From the NCBI GenBank assembly GCA_026545765.1, contig CM048842.1, forward strand, positions 47,253,431 to 47,317,430: a DNA stretch of 64,000 nt, written 5' to 3'. Origin of the DNA: Plantago major (lineage: Eukaryota > Streptophyta > Magnoliopsida > Lamiales > Plantaginaceae). Positions 43,793 to 56,658 of this stretch are shown piece after piece. The translations under genes and the position numbers were made by a program. How positions within the stretch are numbered: position 1 is the stretch's first letter; each line of letters starts with the position of its first letter. The notes below the pieces were generated by a model. That model did no database searches. It was not told the DNA's origin and saw only the letters and a program-made list of their open reading frames with translations.

Positions 43793-46010
43793 ATGGAGAA
43801 CCTCCCTTACAGTGGAGTTATCAACGCCATTGCAGGAGGACCAACTGGGGGAGATAGTCGAAATGCAAGGGAAAGGACCGCACAGCACTTGAGAAACAAC
43901 GACAGAGCTTATGGCCGACCAGCTTTGAAAGGCACGAATGCAATCACCTTTGACGATAGCGAGATCCCCCCGCCAACGTCTGGTGGAGGAGACCTCAAGG
44001 ACCCCGATGTTCCTTTGGTTGTCTCTCTAGTGATTGCCACTTACAAGGTCAACAAAGTACTGGTCGACACAGGAAGCTCTTCCAATGTCATATCCAAAAG
44101 GACCGTGGCAAATACAATATGGACGAGTATACACTTCGTTGGTGGGTTTTGGAGGATCTGTAATACGCCCCATTGGGAGTATACCACTACAAGTCTCTAT
44201 GGGCACCTTTCCGAAAAGGTGACCAAGACAATCCTCTTCGTGGTAGTAGATAGCACCTTCGACTATAACGTGATCTTGGGCCGCCCGGGACTTAACCAAT
44301 TCAGGGCAATTGCTTCTCCCTTACATAACAGGGTAAAGTTCCCAACCCCGAACTGTGTGGGAGAAGAAGTGGGCAACGTTAGAGAAGCTTGGGAATGCTA
44401 CATCATGTCAACCAGAGGGGCCACAATACCTGTTCTTTCGGTCACTAAGGGCCCTAGCAGCCACTCTTCCATTGCTCTAACTCCACCAAAGGAACAAATC
44501 GGTATTGGGTCGCTCAGAGAGAATTTCCCCAAGACAGCTAGAATAGAACCCCATGAAGCCTTGAAAGAGGTCCAACTGGTCGAAGGAGATTCAGAAAAGA
44601 CAACTCGGATTGGAACGGAGATGGGTACGGAAGTAGAGTTGAAGCTCATCACTTGCCTTCGTGACAATCGCGACATCTTTGCATGGAGCACAGAAGATCT
44701 CAAGGGGATAGACCCAAGGATCGCAGTTCACCGTCTGAACATGGATCCGACGGTCAAAAACATCCGGCAAAAAAAGAAAGACTTTGGACCAGTTGAAGAT
44801 GCTATCATAGCAGGAGAGGTCGACAAGTTGATGAAGGCAGGACATATTGAAGAAGTCAGATACTCCGATTGGGTCTGTAATGTGGTCCTCGTTGAAAAAG
44901 CTCCAGGAAAGTGGAGAATGTGCAATGACTTCACTAGACTCAACAAATTTTGTCCAAAGGATCCTTATCCATTGCCACGCATAGACCAGCTGGTTGATTC
45001 CACTGCGGGATGTGCGCTTCTAAGCTTTATGGACGCATACCAAGGCTTCTACCAAATTAGGATGGCTCAAGAAGACATCAAGAAGACGGCATTCTTTGCG
45101 GCCGGGGGAGTCTATTGCTTCAAGGTCATGCCCTTTGGCCTCAAGAATGTAGGAGCTACTTACCAACGGCTGGTAAATAAAATGTTCAAGGAAGAATTGG
45201 GTAAAACAATGGAAGTCTATGTGGATGACATGCTCGTGAAATGCAAGACTGAAGAGGAACACATTGGACACCTTATCAATTGTTTCTCCATCCTCCGGAA
45301 GTATGGCATAAAGCTGAACCCTGAGAAGTGCACTTTCGGGGTGAAAGGAGGAAAGTTCCTTGGTTACATGGTCACAGAAAGAGGCATCAGCGCTAACCCA
45401 GAGAAAATAAAGGCAATCATAGATCTACCACAGCCCAAGACTATCAATGAAGTTCAGAAGCTTCTAGGAAAGGTGATGGCATTGAGCCGATTTATCTCAA
45501 AATCCGCCGAGAAGAACCTACCTTTCTTTAAAATCTTACGAAAAGGAAATAAGTTTGAGTGGACAAAGGAGTGTGAAGAGGCCCTGGAAAACTTGAAGAA
45601 GTATCTCCTCTCACCACCCCTCTTGTCTAAACCCATGGAGGCTGAAACTCTTTACCCCTATTTGGCCACTACTGATGAAGCAATGAGTTCTGTACTAGTA
45701 CGGATACGAGGCAACGAGCATTTACCAATCTACTATTTGAGCAAAGCCCTTGCAGGCTCCGAGGCCAGATATGTCAAGATTGAGAAGCTCGCCTTCGCAC
45801 TAGTTTACACCGCACGGCGACTGAAGCCTTACTTCAAGTCACATTGGATTGTGGTCCTCACAAATGAGCCACTCAAACATGTCATGGGCAAACCAGATCA
45901 GTCAGGACGCCTGTCCAAATGGGCTATTGAGCTAAGTGAATATGATATTGGGTATCAAGCCCCATCTGCCAAGAAAGCACAAGTTCTGGCCGACTTCCTG
46001 GTAGACTATC
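43793..46010 (+). pseudogene. Protease, reverse transcriptase and RNase H of element D
   Basis: Protease has the VLVDTGSSSNV active site (about 44055-44090). Reverse transcriptase spans about 44800-45560, with KWRMCNDFTRLNKFCPKD, MDAYQGFYQI, FFAAGGVYCFKVMPFGLKNV and the catalytic YVDD at 45218-45229. Its own RNase H-like domain follows (about 45640-46000: PIYYLSKALAGSEARYVKIE, then KWAIELSEYDIGYQ). It is well conserved and co-linear with Tat-type pol. Confidence 0.93.
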
Positions 46011-46299
46011 CGGAGAAAGCAGAAGAAGAGAGCGAAAGCTCCCAGGAAAAGACTAATCATGTTGTGATAGCCCAAATCAAGGAATCAAGGGGTGAGAAAG
46101 AAGCAGAAAAGACACAAGGAGATAGCTTCCAGCTTATGACTAAGTATCACCAACCCATGGATGATACACTGAGAGTGAGACACATGTTTCTCTTGGACGA
46201 AGAACTCAATACCTCAATAACTGCATCTTCCGACAAGAAGTAGGAGGTTGCGAAAGCACTCACTTCCACTCCAGGAGACCAAGAAAGAGACAAAGAATG

Positions 46300-46700
46300 T
46301 TGGACATTACAAGTGGACGGATCATCCACCGGACGATTGGGAGGAATAGGAATTTTTCTTGAAAGTCCTGAAGGAGCCAAGCTAGAGTACGCTATGACCC
46401 TCAATTTTAAAGTGACAAACAACGAGGCCGAGTATGAAGCACTCATCACCGGCTTGAGGATGGCGAGAGCCCTTCAGGTGAAAAGGATCAAGGCCTACAC
46501 AGACTCGCAGCTCGTGCAATCCCAGTTTTCCGGGTCCTTTACCACTAAAGGACCTAACATGATCAAATACTTGGAGCTCCTCAAGAAAGAGGTTGAGCAC
46601 TTCGAAGAGTTCACTCTTGACCAATTTCACAGAGAATGGAATGAAAAAGCCGACGCCCTCTCCAAGTACGCCTCAGCCTTAGGAGCTTTGAACACGAGAA
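46300..46700 (+). pseudogene. Second (archaeal-type) RNase H of element D
   Basis: VDGSSTGRLGGIGIFLESPEG, then NNEAEYEALITGLRMA, AYTDSQLVQSQ and NEKADALSKYAS. These carry the D, E, D and D of an RNase H fold. An added archaeal-type RNase H is known in the Tat lineage of plant Gypsy elements and supports the lineage call. Confidence 0.88.
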
Positions 46701-46849
46701 GTGTCATCCTAATGACCCGCGCAGAATCCTCCCTGGCGAACATCAACGGACAGATGCTCCTCTTGAGCACAGAGAGAAACTGGATGACTGATATATTCCG
46801 CTACCTCAAGGATGGTACTCTACCTGTGGATCCTAGAGAAGCCAGGAAG

Positions 46850-48007
46850 ATTCAATGCCGAGCTAACATATACTTTATCCTGGAAGAAGATCTTTACAAA
46901 AGATCCAATAGTGGAACTCACATGAGGTGCCTAGATCCTCAAGAAGCGAAAACTGTGATGGAAGAAATCCACGCCGGAAGCTGTGGAAGTCATTCTGGAG
47001 GAAGAACTTTGGCGCAAAAGATCATAAGACAAGGGTACTATTGGCCAACTATTGACACTGACGCTGCCACCTTCGCCCGCACCTGTGAGGACTGCCAATA
47101 CTATGCCAACATACCGCAACGCCCAACCAACCCTATGATTCCGTTAATCATAGCTTGCCCCTTTGATCAATGGGGCATAGACATAGTTGGTCCCTTCCCG
47201 CGAGGAACACATCAAAAGAAGTTCTTGATAGTGGCAGTGGAATACTTCACTAAGTGGGTCGAAGCGGAAGCAGTATCAACCATCACGGAAGGCAGGGTTC
47301 GGACATTCATCTAGAGAAACATCATCTGCCGGTTTGGACTCCCACGAGTGCTAGTTTCAGACAATGGAGCACAATTTTCTGGGACGAGATTGAAGGAGTG
47401 GCTTCAGTCCTTCAAAATAGAACAACGCTTTACTTCCGTTGGCCACCCCCAAGCCAATGGTCAGGTGGAAGCCACCAACAAGACCATAGTCAAACTCTTG
47501 GAGAGAAGGTTGAGAACTTCCCAAGATAGTTGGGCAGATGATCTCGACGCGGTCCTTTGGGCGCATAGAACGACACCCCGAATTGCCACACAAGAAACAC
47601 CTTTCTCCCTTGTCTATGGATCCGAGGCGGTCATCCCTTCGGAGACGGTGGTGGCAACCCATAGAATCCAGCAATACAACCCAGTTGATAATGAGATCGC
47701 AAGGATCTATGACCTCGAGCTCCTTGAAGACAAGCGCGATAAGGCGTTGGCCAACATCCTTCGGTACCAAGCCATTACTGCTCGAGCCTACAATAAACGT
47801 GTCTTTCCCAAGGATATACAAGTTGGAGACTTAGTCCTCAGAAGAGCCGATATACTAAGTCATGTGCGGAAACTTAAGCCCATGTGGGAAGGGCCTTACA
47901 AAGTTACTGGGGCAAGAGTTAATGGAAGCTTTGAACTAGAAGATGAACAAGGGCGGGCCTTGCAGAGAACATGGAATGCCAAGAATCTCCAAAAGTTTTA
48001 CACTTAG
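46850..48007 (+). pseudogene. Integrase of element D
   Basis: The zinc-binding region (GSHSGGRTLAQKIIRQGYYWP, then CEDCQYYAN) is followed by the core: WGIDIVGPFP (first D), VSDNGAQF (second D), and HPQANGQVEATNK (E). The C-terminal region has GDLVLRRAD and WEGPYKV, and the end is NLQKFYT at 48007. No chromodomain follows, as expected for Tat. Confidence 0.9.
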
Positions 48008-50400
48008 AGAAGGAGCATGGCAACGACTGTCACCTTCCTTTATCTTGTTGATTTGTTTTTTGTGTTTGTTTTGTGAAAAGGCCTCGAAGTCCTCAAGTTG
48101 TAATACGATTTCCGTCAAATCAATACAACTGTGATTTCATAAACATTGTTAACAATCATGTCCTTCGAACCTCATGATTCTGACAGGTCATGAAGATATT
48201 TAACAACTCGATCCGAAATTAGATCATACACTGATCCGGATCGGATCAACACAATGAAACGGCATCAAACAATGACAAAAGCAAGTACGCTTTTATTCAA
48301 ACAGAGTACAGAATTACAAAGCCAGGGTTCGAAGAGCCCCAATCGAGCTCACAAAAACAAGCACCTATCCTAGCTCTTCTCTACCTTTACAAAGGAGCTT
48401 CCTATCTAACCTTGGACTACCGACCCAAGCCAAGTTCGAGCATAGCTGACTCTACACCTGAAGACACCCCGAAGGAAGAAGGAATTCCACCATCCCAACT
48501 TTGATTGCCCTCTTGAGGAGAATTGAAGCCCCTTGGATTGTCTAAAGACTAAAAGAAATGGACGAGATAACTGAGGCCATTCAATGCTTCCAGAAAGGAT
48601 ACTTCATCACTTCTGAACGAAAGAGAGCTCCGAAGCATACGAGAAACACTCCAACAATCCGGATCGCCTTTTACCAAACTATTGTACACAAATCTCTCCG
48701 ATTTAAGGTACTTGGAAGGCAACTAGCCCGGACAGTCTGAATGTCCAAGTCGCTCCGGTGGCTCCAACTGTTCCGAGTCCCAACAAGACCGGCATTGTCA
48801 GGAACTCTGTCCCAGAATTGCAAGTCGCTCTCTCGAGCCTTCAATTCTGGAACATAGCCACCAACAAAACCGAGTTGCTCGAACGAAACAACTTAGGAGC
48901 AAGGTGAACAACCTACTGGAAGAGATATTTCCGGAGGTTTTCGACGATCCGAGTCCCAACAAGACCGGCATTGTCAGGAACTCTGTCCCAGAATTGCAAG
49001 TCGCTCCCTCGAGCCTTCAATCCTAGGAACGAAGTCACCAACAGAACCGAACTGTTCAGATACGTATCTTCAAGGACGAGCTAAAAGACTTACTAAAAAG
49101 GATACATCCGGTGCTACCTCAATCCGAGAAACGAACAACTAGACACAACAGGATTGGTAGAAAGCCTTCCAACATCTCGGGCGGTTTTTTACGACCGAAC
49201 CACGAAATACTGGAAAGGATTCTACCAAACCAATTATGCCGACTTGTCGCCCCCCGGGCACATACCCAGAGCGGAATGCTTCGGATGTATTGAGGCTCAG
49301 AACACGGTTGTATGAAGGTCCCCAAACCATCCAGCTAATCTACCTCTCCGGGGCTAAAGTCACGGATATAGACCACAACCCCGGAGAAAGAAGATTAGCC
49401 CGACGATCTGAGGAATTGATTGGCGAAGAATTCAGGCCTCACTCGGTACGGACTGTATCCTCGGAGATCCGAGACTGGCTATCTGAGCAATTTTATTTCC
49501 ACAACTCTCACCGTGAACCGACCCGGGTAGACTTCCGAAGCATCGAAGAAACCCCTGGGATAAGATCACACGCAAGAGCGATGGTATAAACATGCTCGCC
49601 AGCCGCTCGGACTCGAGCTCCGGACCCTTGGTTACTATAAAAGGGAGAAATGTCCTAATGAAAAGCCGTACAAAGCAGGGGTATATATAGAAAGAGAGGA
49701 CCAATCAGAAGCAGACACATGTCCCATATTCGCCGAAAATGGGCTTGGGCCGAACATGGGCCTAACTCTTCGGCTTCCATTGGCCCAACCCAATAATCCA
49801 TCCATACGGTCGGTCACAATGACTAAGTTCCTCACTCGGACGTATCAGCTCGAGGACGCCACGACGACATCCGAGGCGACTACTATTTATATCGAGTTAC
49901 CATATCCTTGATACTGATTGTCTTTTTAGTCCCTCACAAGCCTATATGATTCGGACCGACACACCAAGTGAGCATCCGACTCAACACTACTTGCCACGAT
50001 ATGGGGAAATTCCTTCTAACGCAAGTCCTTTCATTCTAAGACGTGGCTCCGAATCGTTCGTCATCTGAAGTTGTTTTTACTAAAGCTGATGATTCGGATG
50101 GATGCTTTGACGGACCAACCCGCAGGACAGATTAAGATTTCAAAGCGATTGACGCTTGGGCAGTTTGGGCCTCAATGGTTCGGACCCATTTATTCGAATC
50201 AAGAGGAGTTGTTAAACTATGGAACAAATATATAGGATTCGACGTGCGAATATTTAAACAAGAGCGTTAGCAAATTCAACGACAACAACAGTTCCGAGCC
50301 AGCACTAGGCCCGGGCCGATTACATTCATCAAATTCAAGTATATGATCTTCCACAAAAATTAAACAAAAAGGGGCAACACTGTTTTTAGGCCCGAAGGCA
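48008..50400 (+). other. Non-coding region of element D between integrase and the antisense ORF
   Basis: No protein is supported. It contains a 176-bp direct repeat (starts 48773 and 48949, core GAGTCCCAACAAGACCGGCA) and is rich in TCCGA words. Long non-coding stretches after integrase are usual in Tat elements. Confidence 0.6.
48773..49070 (+). repeat. 176-bp direct repeat in element D
   Basis: The first 120 bases or so after 48773 recur after 48949 with few changes (CCAACAAGACCGGCATTGTC, then CCAGAATTGCAAGTCGCTC). Confidence 0.8.
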
Positions 50401-50435
50401 CGCTACTACAAAAAGACCCGGGGCATACCCCGTCT

Positions 50436-53400
50436 TTACTGCCTTCGCCGCTCGGACGAACTAGGATAAGACCGAGAGGGACCCCCCGTATCTTTCTCCA
50501 GAGGCGCTTGACTTTGCTGTTGGGCTGCCTGGGCTAACCTCCGTTCTCTCCGAGCTTCAACCTCTTTCAGGAAGGCCGGACACCGTTGCATCAAGTCTAG
50601 GTCACGATCGAAGCCACGAACAGGCCCAGGCAGAGTCAGCCAGTCTCGGTTGTGCTCCAAGTGATCCTCCAAAGGAACGAAGACACTGGACATAAGCACC
50701 CGAGGGACGAAGTGTGGGAGGTACGGACCGCCATGATTGTACTTCTTGCCCTCCGACTCGTCGCAGACCAGCTCCACAAATTCACACTTGAGCAGGTCTT
50801 CGTCCAAGACACCCTCCGGAGTAAAGTCCGATCCATCTCCATTCTTAAAAGCGGACACTCCCTCAGCTTCCAAGTCGATATCACTCGGAATCCAACCTTT
50901 CCTCTGGCACTGCTCCACAGCTGCGTCAAACCCATCCTGACGGGCCTCGTCATATTTCGACTCGAGCATATACTTGTAGGAGTCTGACGCCAGGAAATCT
51001 TGAACAGCTCTTGTCCGGACCCCAAGAAGCTCGCTGAGCATCAGATCTTTGAACGTCCGAGAGACGCCAACGAACTCATCCAGCCCATCTTGGTGAGCTT
51101 TCAAGTCAGCCTCCAAGGATAGTATGGCGCTCTTCATTTTGGCAGTCTCCGCCTCAGCCTCCTTTTTGCCAGCTACAGCCTTTTTGAGACGCTCGGACGT
51201 GCTGTGTAACCGGGACGCCTTAATCGCCCGGGAAGCCTCGGCTTTGACCAAGTCTTCCTCCAAGGTGGCTCTCCGAGCAGCTACCAGAGAGCATGCTTCA
51301 ACAGCAGCAGCAAGCTACAAACAAAAACAAAACATCGGAGGTGTTAGATACCTCCGAACTACAAGAAGATGCAAAACAAACGGGAATTTGAAACTCACTT
51401 TGCACTGGGCGGCAGTCAACTCCGCGATCCGATCCAGCTCCGAAGTAGCAGCCAACCGAGCCACTTCGGCATCCATCTCCGACTCGGGCGCCTCGCTCAT
51501 CTTCCCCTTGCCTTTTTTAGCGGGAGGATTCGGACCTTGAGGCGCTTTTTGCACTGCGGCTTCGATCCATGGCGGGAGGATCTCGTGACACGGATCTTGG
51601 AGGCTTCCTCGAGCCCTTAGAACCGGCCACCTTACCCTTATCCGGAGTAGGGATAGTTTGGGCCTCTTCACCCGCAGCAGCCCTCCGGGCCTCTTCCACT
51701 CGGAACGCAGCAGCATTCCTGGGCTCCTCCATCGGAAGCACGGTGGAAGTCTTGATGATTTGGGTCCGGGAACCTTCTGCCATCTCCCTCCGCTGCGCAG
51801 CATTCTGTTGACGCTTCAACTCGCGCATGGTCGACATCGTATACTCGAACCAAAAAGCTGCACATCCGAATCACAATGAGTTGCAAAATACAAAAGAATC
51901 TACAACTGGTAACCACATAGTCGACAAACAGACAACCAAATCGGACAACCAGCCGGGAGTAGAAAGAAACCACTTACTCAATTCCTCCATGTTGTCACAA
52001 AAACTTGGCTCGGACAAGCCGGCCAAGTAAGGCAGAGGCTGACATATCAGCCCTCGGAAGAAGTACTTTTCCGGCTCTTGATTCCGATGGAGCGCTTGCA
52101 TCCACAAAGGGATGTTCCGTGCCGGTGGCTTCCAGTTTGGCAGCTTGCCTCGGAAGAACTTCTTCTCAAACAGCCACTTGGGCCTCTCCTCTTCGAAAAT
52201 GTACCGCTTAAACCATTGGATTCCCAATGAGGACAAGGGGTTAACAGAAAACGTATACGCCTGGCGGCATACGAACGTATAGAACAATGCATTCCTATTA
52301 CTTACACTTATGTTGAATAATTTACGAAAATTATCGAATGTGACCGGGATGCCTTTATATTTACATAACACCCCGAAGCACATCAGATTTCCGAGGGAGT
52401 TGGGGATGATCTGGTGCGGACTCAACCCCATGTTGTTCAAAATTTCCAGAAACTCGGACGATACGGGCAGGCGCCACCCGCAATGGAGACTTATCTCATG
52501 AACACACATATAGCCCGGAGGCGGATTATAAAAAGCATGAGACTCGTCCGGAACGAGAATCTCCACACACTCCGAGATTTTGTACTTTCTGCGGAGCTCG
52601 TCCACCTCCTCCGCCCGAATGATTGAAGGACAGGTCGGCAAAGTACCTTCTATGTTCAACTCGCCCTCCGGATCGGGGTGCGTAACTTCATCCCTCGAAC
52701 GTGGAAATTTCACCTGAAATACATCCTCGCCTTTTCTCAACCCCTCAGGCAAATCATCCTCGGACATCTGATGGCTCGGACCCGCTAGGCCAACAGATGC
52801 CCTCCGAAAGACATGGGCAGACAGCACTCTCTCTTCTTCTCCTCCTTCGGAGCTAGAATCCCCACCCTGGATATCTTTCGCTGCCTCACCTTCCTCGGAC
52901 GAAGACGCCTGACTCTATCTCAGGAGAGGTACAACTACCTGCACCCGGTCCTCTTCACCCTCTTCAAATGCACCTAAGTTAGGAGGTGCCTCCGAAGTAT
53001 CATGCACTTCCTCAATATTCGGCTCCTGCGGATCCGAAACGAACGGGACTCGATTAGGATTACTCCTAAAGTTATAACCTAGGTTGCGAATTAAAGTTCG
53101 GATCTCTACCGGAAGTTCGGATTCGTGTCCAGCACGGCCCGGACAACGCGTTCCCACAACTCGCGAGCTCGTTTCTTGAACGGCACCCGTACCCTGCACA
53201 ATAGACACTCGCAGGTAATCCCGATGCCTCGGAGATCCTGAACCCGGAACAACTAACCGAAGTAAGGAGCTTACCTCGGGCTCTTCCTGGCTCGGGCAAG
53301 GCGATTGTTCCAGTTCCACAACATCATCGTCATCAACGATCTCAATCTCCTCAGAGCTATCAGATAAAGATGTTGCTTCGGAGACGTATCCCTCCGCCTC

Positions 53401-53451
53401 GGATCGGTTTTGACTATCACTCTCGGACATCCTAGGGAAAGGAGAAAGCAA
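50436..53451 (-). pseudogene. Antisense extra ORF of element D (Transposase_28-like)
   Basis: This gene lies on the opposite strand to gag-pol, between integrase and the 3' LTR. In order: an acidic Ser-rich N-terminal part (about 53450-52915); a globular domain (about 52680-52050) with ILVPDESHAFYNPPPGYMCV, GWRLPVSSEFLEIL and LSPHQIIPNSLGNLMCFGVL, the pattern of the plant 'putative gypsy type transposon' domain (PF04195); a Lys/Pro linker; and a C-terminal coiled coil (about 51260-50450). AT-rich GT...AG intervals near 51862-51975 and 51316-51398 look like introns. Antisense ORFs in this place are known in Tat/Retand elements; their function is unknown. It has its own TATA box (53861-53870). 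A few breaks are likely. Confidence 0.8.
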
Positions 53452-54292
53452 TTTCGTAAGCTTTAAGATGGCAGTCCGAGAGGCCGTTTATGTATATTCA
53501 AATTGTCTGGATTAAGGCCAAAACCAGTGGCTTTAGCGGATGAAGTTAGTGTGGAATCAGTACTACGCCTACTCGGTGTTAGTCAATATTGAGTACGAAT
53601 TGGCTATCAACTATACACATCATAAGCATGCATCCGAGTAACTAGAAGATAAAAGACAATGCAGACAAATCATAAGACGAGACAAGTGAACTTACTTGGA
53701 CTCGGATGGTTGGATAGAGGTGCTTTGATTTTGTACGAGATCACACGCTTCGAACCTCTTGATTGCTCGCTTCGGATCGTTGGACGTTGCTTCGGATATA
53801 CTTAGAATGCAGAAATTCTCTCTCTAATGGTGGGAAATGAGACGGCCAACCCCCCCCCCTATTTATAGAGGGTCATATTTGGTACTCCAATCGTCGCAAT
53901 TTTTTGGGATTAAATCTCAATCGTAGATCAAAGTTCATCCAACGGCACAGTACGATTGTACCAAGTGAAATGACGAATTGGTACAACAAATTCACTTCGC
54001 GGATAGACGAATACAACAACTCTCCCACTCTCGGGCGGAAGTCAACATGAGAATTCCGGACGATCCTTTCCTCGGACGTCTAGCGGTTTATCAGCCAAAC
54101 AGAACTTGCCCACACAAGGAACCTCCTTTACTCGGACAATTACCCTTTGGACCTTCCCTTGACCACAGAGGTTGGTTCAGACGGGATACGCACCTACGGT
54201 CCGCCACCGTAGCTCATCAAAAAGTACATTACCGATGTTCGAAGCCTGGACTTGGTCTCGCTTACAAATACCCTTTTTTCTTTTTCAAACTT
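53452..54292 (-). other. Upstream region of D's antisense ORF
   Basis: No protein. On - it carries a TATA box at 53861-53870, a G run (nine C on + at 53851-53859) and a leader of about 380 bp. The right border 54292/54293 is the abrupt join to the copied left flank. Confidence 0.6.
53861..53870 (-). promoter_or_regulatory. TATA box of the antisense ORF
   Basis: CTCTATAAAT on the - strand, about 410 bp before the first ATG. Leader-like AG/CT-rich DNA follows. Confidence 0.55.
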
Positions 54293-55679
54293 TGTTCTCC
54301 TATTAAGAAGGTTGCGATGATCTTCCTGTTGAACTTGTTCTCCTAATCTTTTCGAAATGGAGTGGTGTTCATTTCTATATTGAGCCGACTCAGCTTGCCT
54401 AGGAACCGACAAGGGTGGAGTAGCTTGAGGATCCTAAACAATGTTAGAACCAAAGCATCCTTGAATAGTAGTGAGTAAGAGACCAAACTAATTCTCGTTC
54501 ATCCCAAACTCACTTGGGCGAATGACATGCCCGTTTGGGAGAGTGAAGTTTCTTTCGGGAGGAGGATCATGTGTTCCTGACGGGGGAACTTGTCCTTCAA
54601 CTCCGAATGCTTGAGTTATAATTGGAGGATCAGCGGCTCTTTCCTCCTCCGAAGAGAGACTAGCAGTGTGGCCATCACTTGGGTAGTCCATTGTGTTTCT
54701 TGAAGTGGCTCTTGCCACTCTTTGTTGGTCCAGATAACGGCAAAGTAAAAGACTAGAGAGGGGGGGGGGGTGAATAGTCTTTTAAAACTTTTGTCGATAA
54801 ACACAGTTTCTCAGATATCTGATACTTAAATTCAGAGTGCGGAAGACTTAAGATAGATAAGTGCAGAAACAATAAGTGTGTGTGTGCTTTGCTGAAATGT
54901 AAATACAGAAAGGTAAAATACATACTAAGTATAGTGGTATCTGGAGGTGGCGTAATCCTCCAACTAATCAATTTCGGTCTTCCAAAGACCTAGAATTCAC
55001 TAGAACAGATAATTGAGTTCACCTTACAATAATCCTAATCTAAGATTCCTAAACAAATGGTTCCCAACCAAATGTTCCCCCTGAGTTGTTCCCCGGCTTT
55101 CACAGCCAAGTACTTCCTGTACTCAGAAACCTTTTTGAGTTGTTCCTTAGCTTCCCAAGCTATGTACTTCCTATGCTCAATAACCTTGGATTTATTCCTT
55201 AGTTTCCCAAATCAAGTACTTCCTCTACTCCGATAACCTTGGAGTTATTCCCTGATTTTCCAAACTAAGTACTTCCTGTACTCCACGCCAGTTATGGTGT
55301 TGGTTTTGGATTGTTTGTCAGATGAGCTTCTTTAATAACTTATTCATTTATTCAGATAGCTCTATGAATCAAGTATACTTAATACACTTTTCAATGTATG
55401 GTATCTTGTTCTTTTTACTGACCCAAGTCTATGATAATTGTTCAAGAGAATTAATCTCAGATACTTGATCTTTTAATTCAACTCTTTCACAAAGACTAGA
55501 GGGGGGGGGGTTAGGACCCGGTTTGCTAAAGTGTCAAACCGGTATGAGACTTTACTCAAGAGAGACTGAAGATCTACTCTGTATAATAGTTGAGAAGGTA
55601 AGAGTCTAGGAAGAAGGCTTCACTTACTTTGCATTATGAGGATATGTCCATATTTATAGGTTTCCCTTGAGAAAGGGAG
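54293..55679 (-). repeat. Copy of D's left flank (39507-40895) inside D
   Basis: These bases repeat 39507-40895 at about 98-99% identity: the C gag fragment (54293-54722), the B' LTR fragment (54723-55493), GACTAGA, a ten-base G run, LTR E's left half and GGGAG (55675-55679). D's 3' LTR follows. D's own 3' internal end should lie here and is missing. Confidence 0.9.
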
Positions 55680-56658
55680 TGTTGATACGGAAATATGTCC
55701 AATCCGTCATAAAGGACCTAGGAACGAATCCTAAGGCATCCTAAGTCATCCAATGGATCCGAGACACTTTGGTCCGAGCCAACGGTCCGATCCGGGCAGA
55801 CCAACCATGGTCCGACCCACTTTGGTAGAAAGGAACAAAGGATTTGTGACCTACTAGGCCCGACCCGGAACCATGGGTCCGACCCACCTTGGTCCGAGCC
55901 TCTCTGGGAAAGGAGCATAGTGCTAAGTCAGTACACTCTCCGACCCAAGGCCTCCGGTCCGGATGACAACTCGGATCCAGCATGACAATCTCACAAGTAA
56001 CCAAGCAGATAAGCACCAAAGAGTAGGGTGTCAGAACCTAGAGTTCCGAATCGGAAGAGATGGGCAGACTTGTGAGAACTTCCTTATCTGACGACCCAGT
56101 ACGGTCCGGACCTTGCATCCGGACCCACCTCTCCGAACCCGGGACCTCGGCAGACCAGGTCACATCCCATGAAACTCTTCCAATAATGACTAAACTACCC
56201 CTGAAAGCCCAAAGTGGCATGGGCTAAACATCATTATTGGACTATGGGCCTATTACATGCATTGGTGGCTCAATCGTAGCCTTACACTTGGCGCAATCCT
56301 AGCAAGACCTCCTATTTTGATGATAGCCTATAAATAGGGCACACATCTCCATAATGAGGAGGTAAGTCATCTTACAAGTTACATTGCCATCTTACTTTCT
56401 CAACTATTACATAGAGTCGATCTTCAGTCGCTCTCGAGTAAAGTCTCAAATCCGGTTTGACACTTAGCAAACCGGATCCTAACCACCCCCCCCCCCCCGT
56501 CCAAGTTACTTGTGCAGGTCCTTACGCATCAACTCTCGCCAATACGACGGTTCTTACGGGCTCTTACTCCTTGGTTCTTACTCAAAGGTGGTCTTGGTAC
56601 CTAGAGTGAAGGAAAGCAAGGAAACTCACTAAGTGTTTGGGGAGTTCCACCCCTAACA
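55680..56658 (+). repeat. 3' LTR of element D (979 bp)
   Basis: It matches the 5' LTR end to end with about 12 substitutions and a shorter C run (about 14). TATA is at 56328-56337. It ends CCTAACA, followed by GGGAG. Confidence 0.93.

Larger units (their letters stand above)
40896..56658 (+). mobile_element. Element D: Tat/Retand-type Ty3/Gypsy retroelement
   Basis: The 5' LTR is 40896-41877 and the 3' LTR 55680-56658, both TGTTGATACGG...CCAACA or CTAACA. The 5-bp target copies GGGAG are at 40891-40895 and 56659-56663. Internal parts on + are a TGGCGCCG-type primer site, gag, protease, reverse transcriptase, RNase H, a second (archaeal-type) RNase H and integrase. A large antisense ORF follows on -. 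The order protease, RT, RNase H, integrase defines Ty3/Gypsy. The second RNase H and the antisense ORF point to the Tat lineage (Retand-like). The last 1.39 kb before the 3' LTR is a copy of D's own left flank, so D's polypurine tract is missing. Gag-pol has about three or four breaks. The LTRs differ at about 12 sites in 980 (hand count). Confidence 0.92.

Noticed and set aside
50652-50987. Open stretches on + opposite the antisense ORF of D
   Set aside because: They overlap a better supported coding region on - with a known domain and coiled coil, and show no domain themselves.
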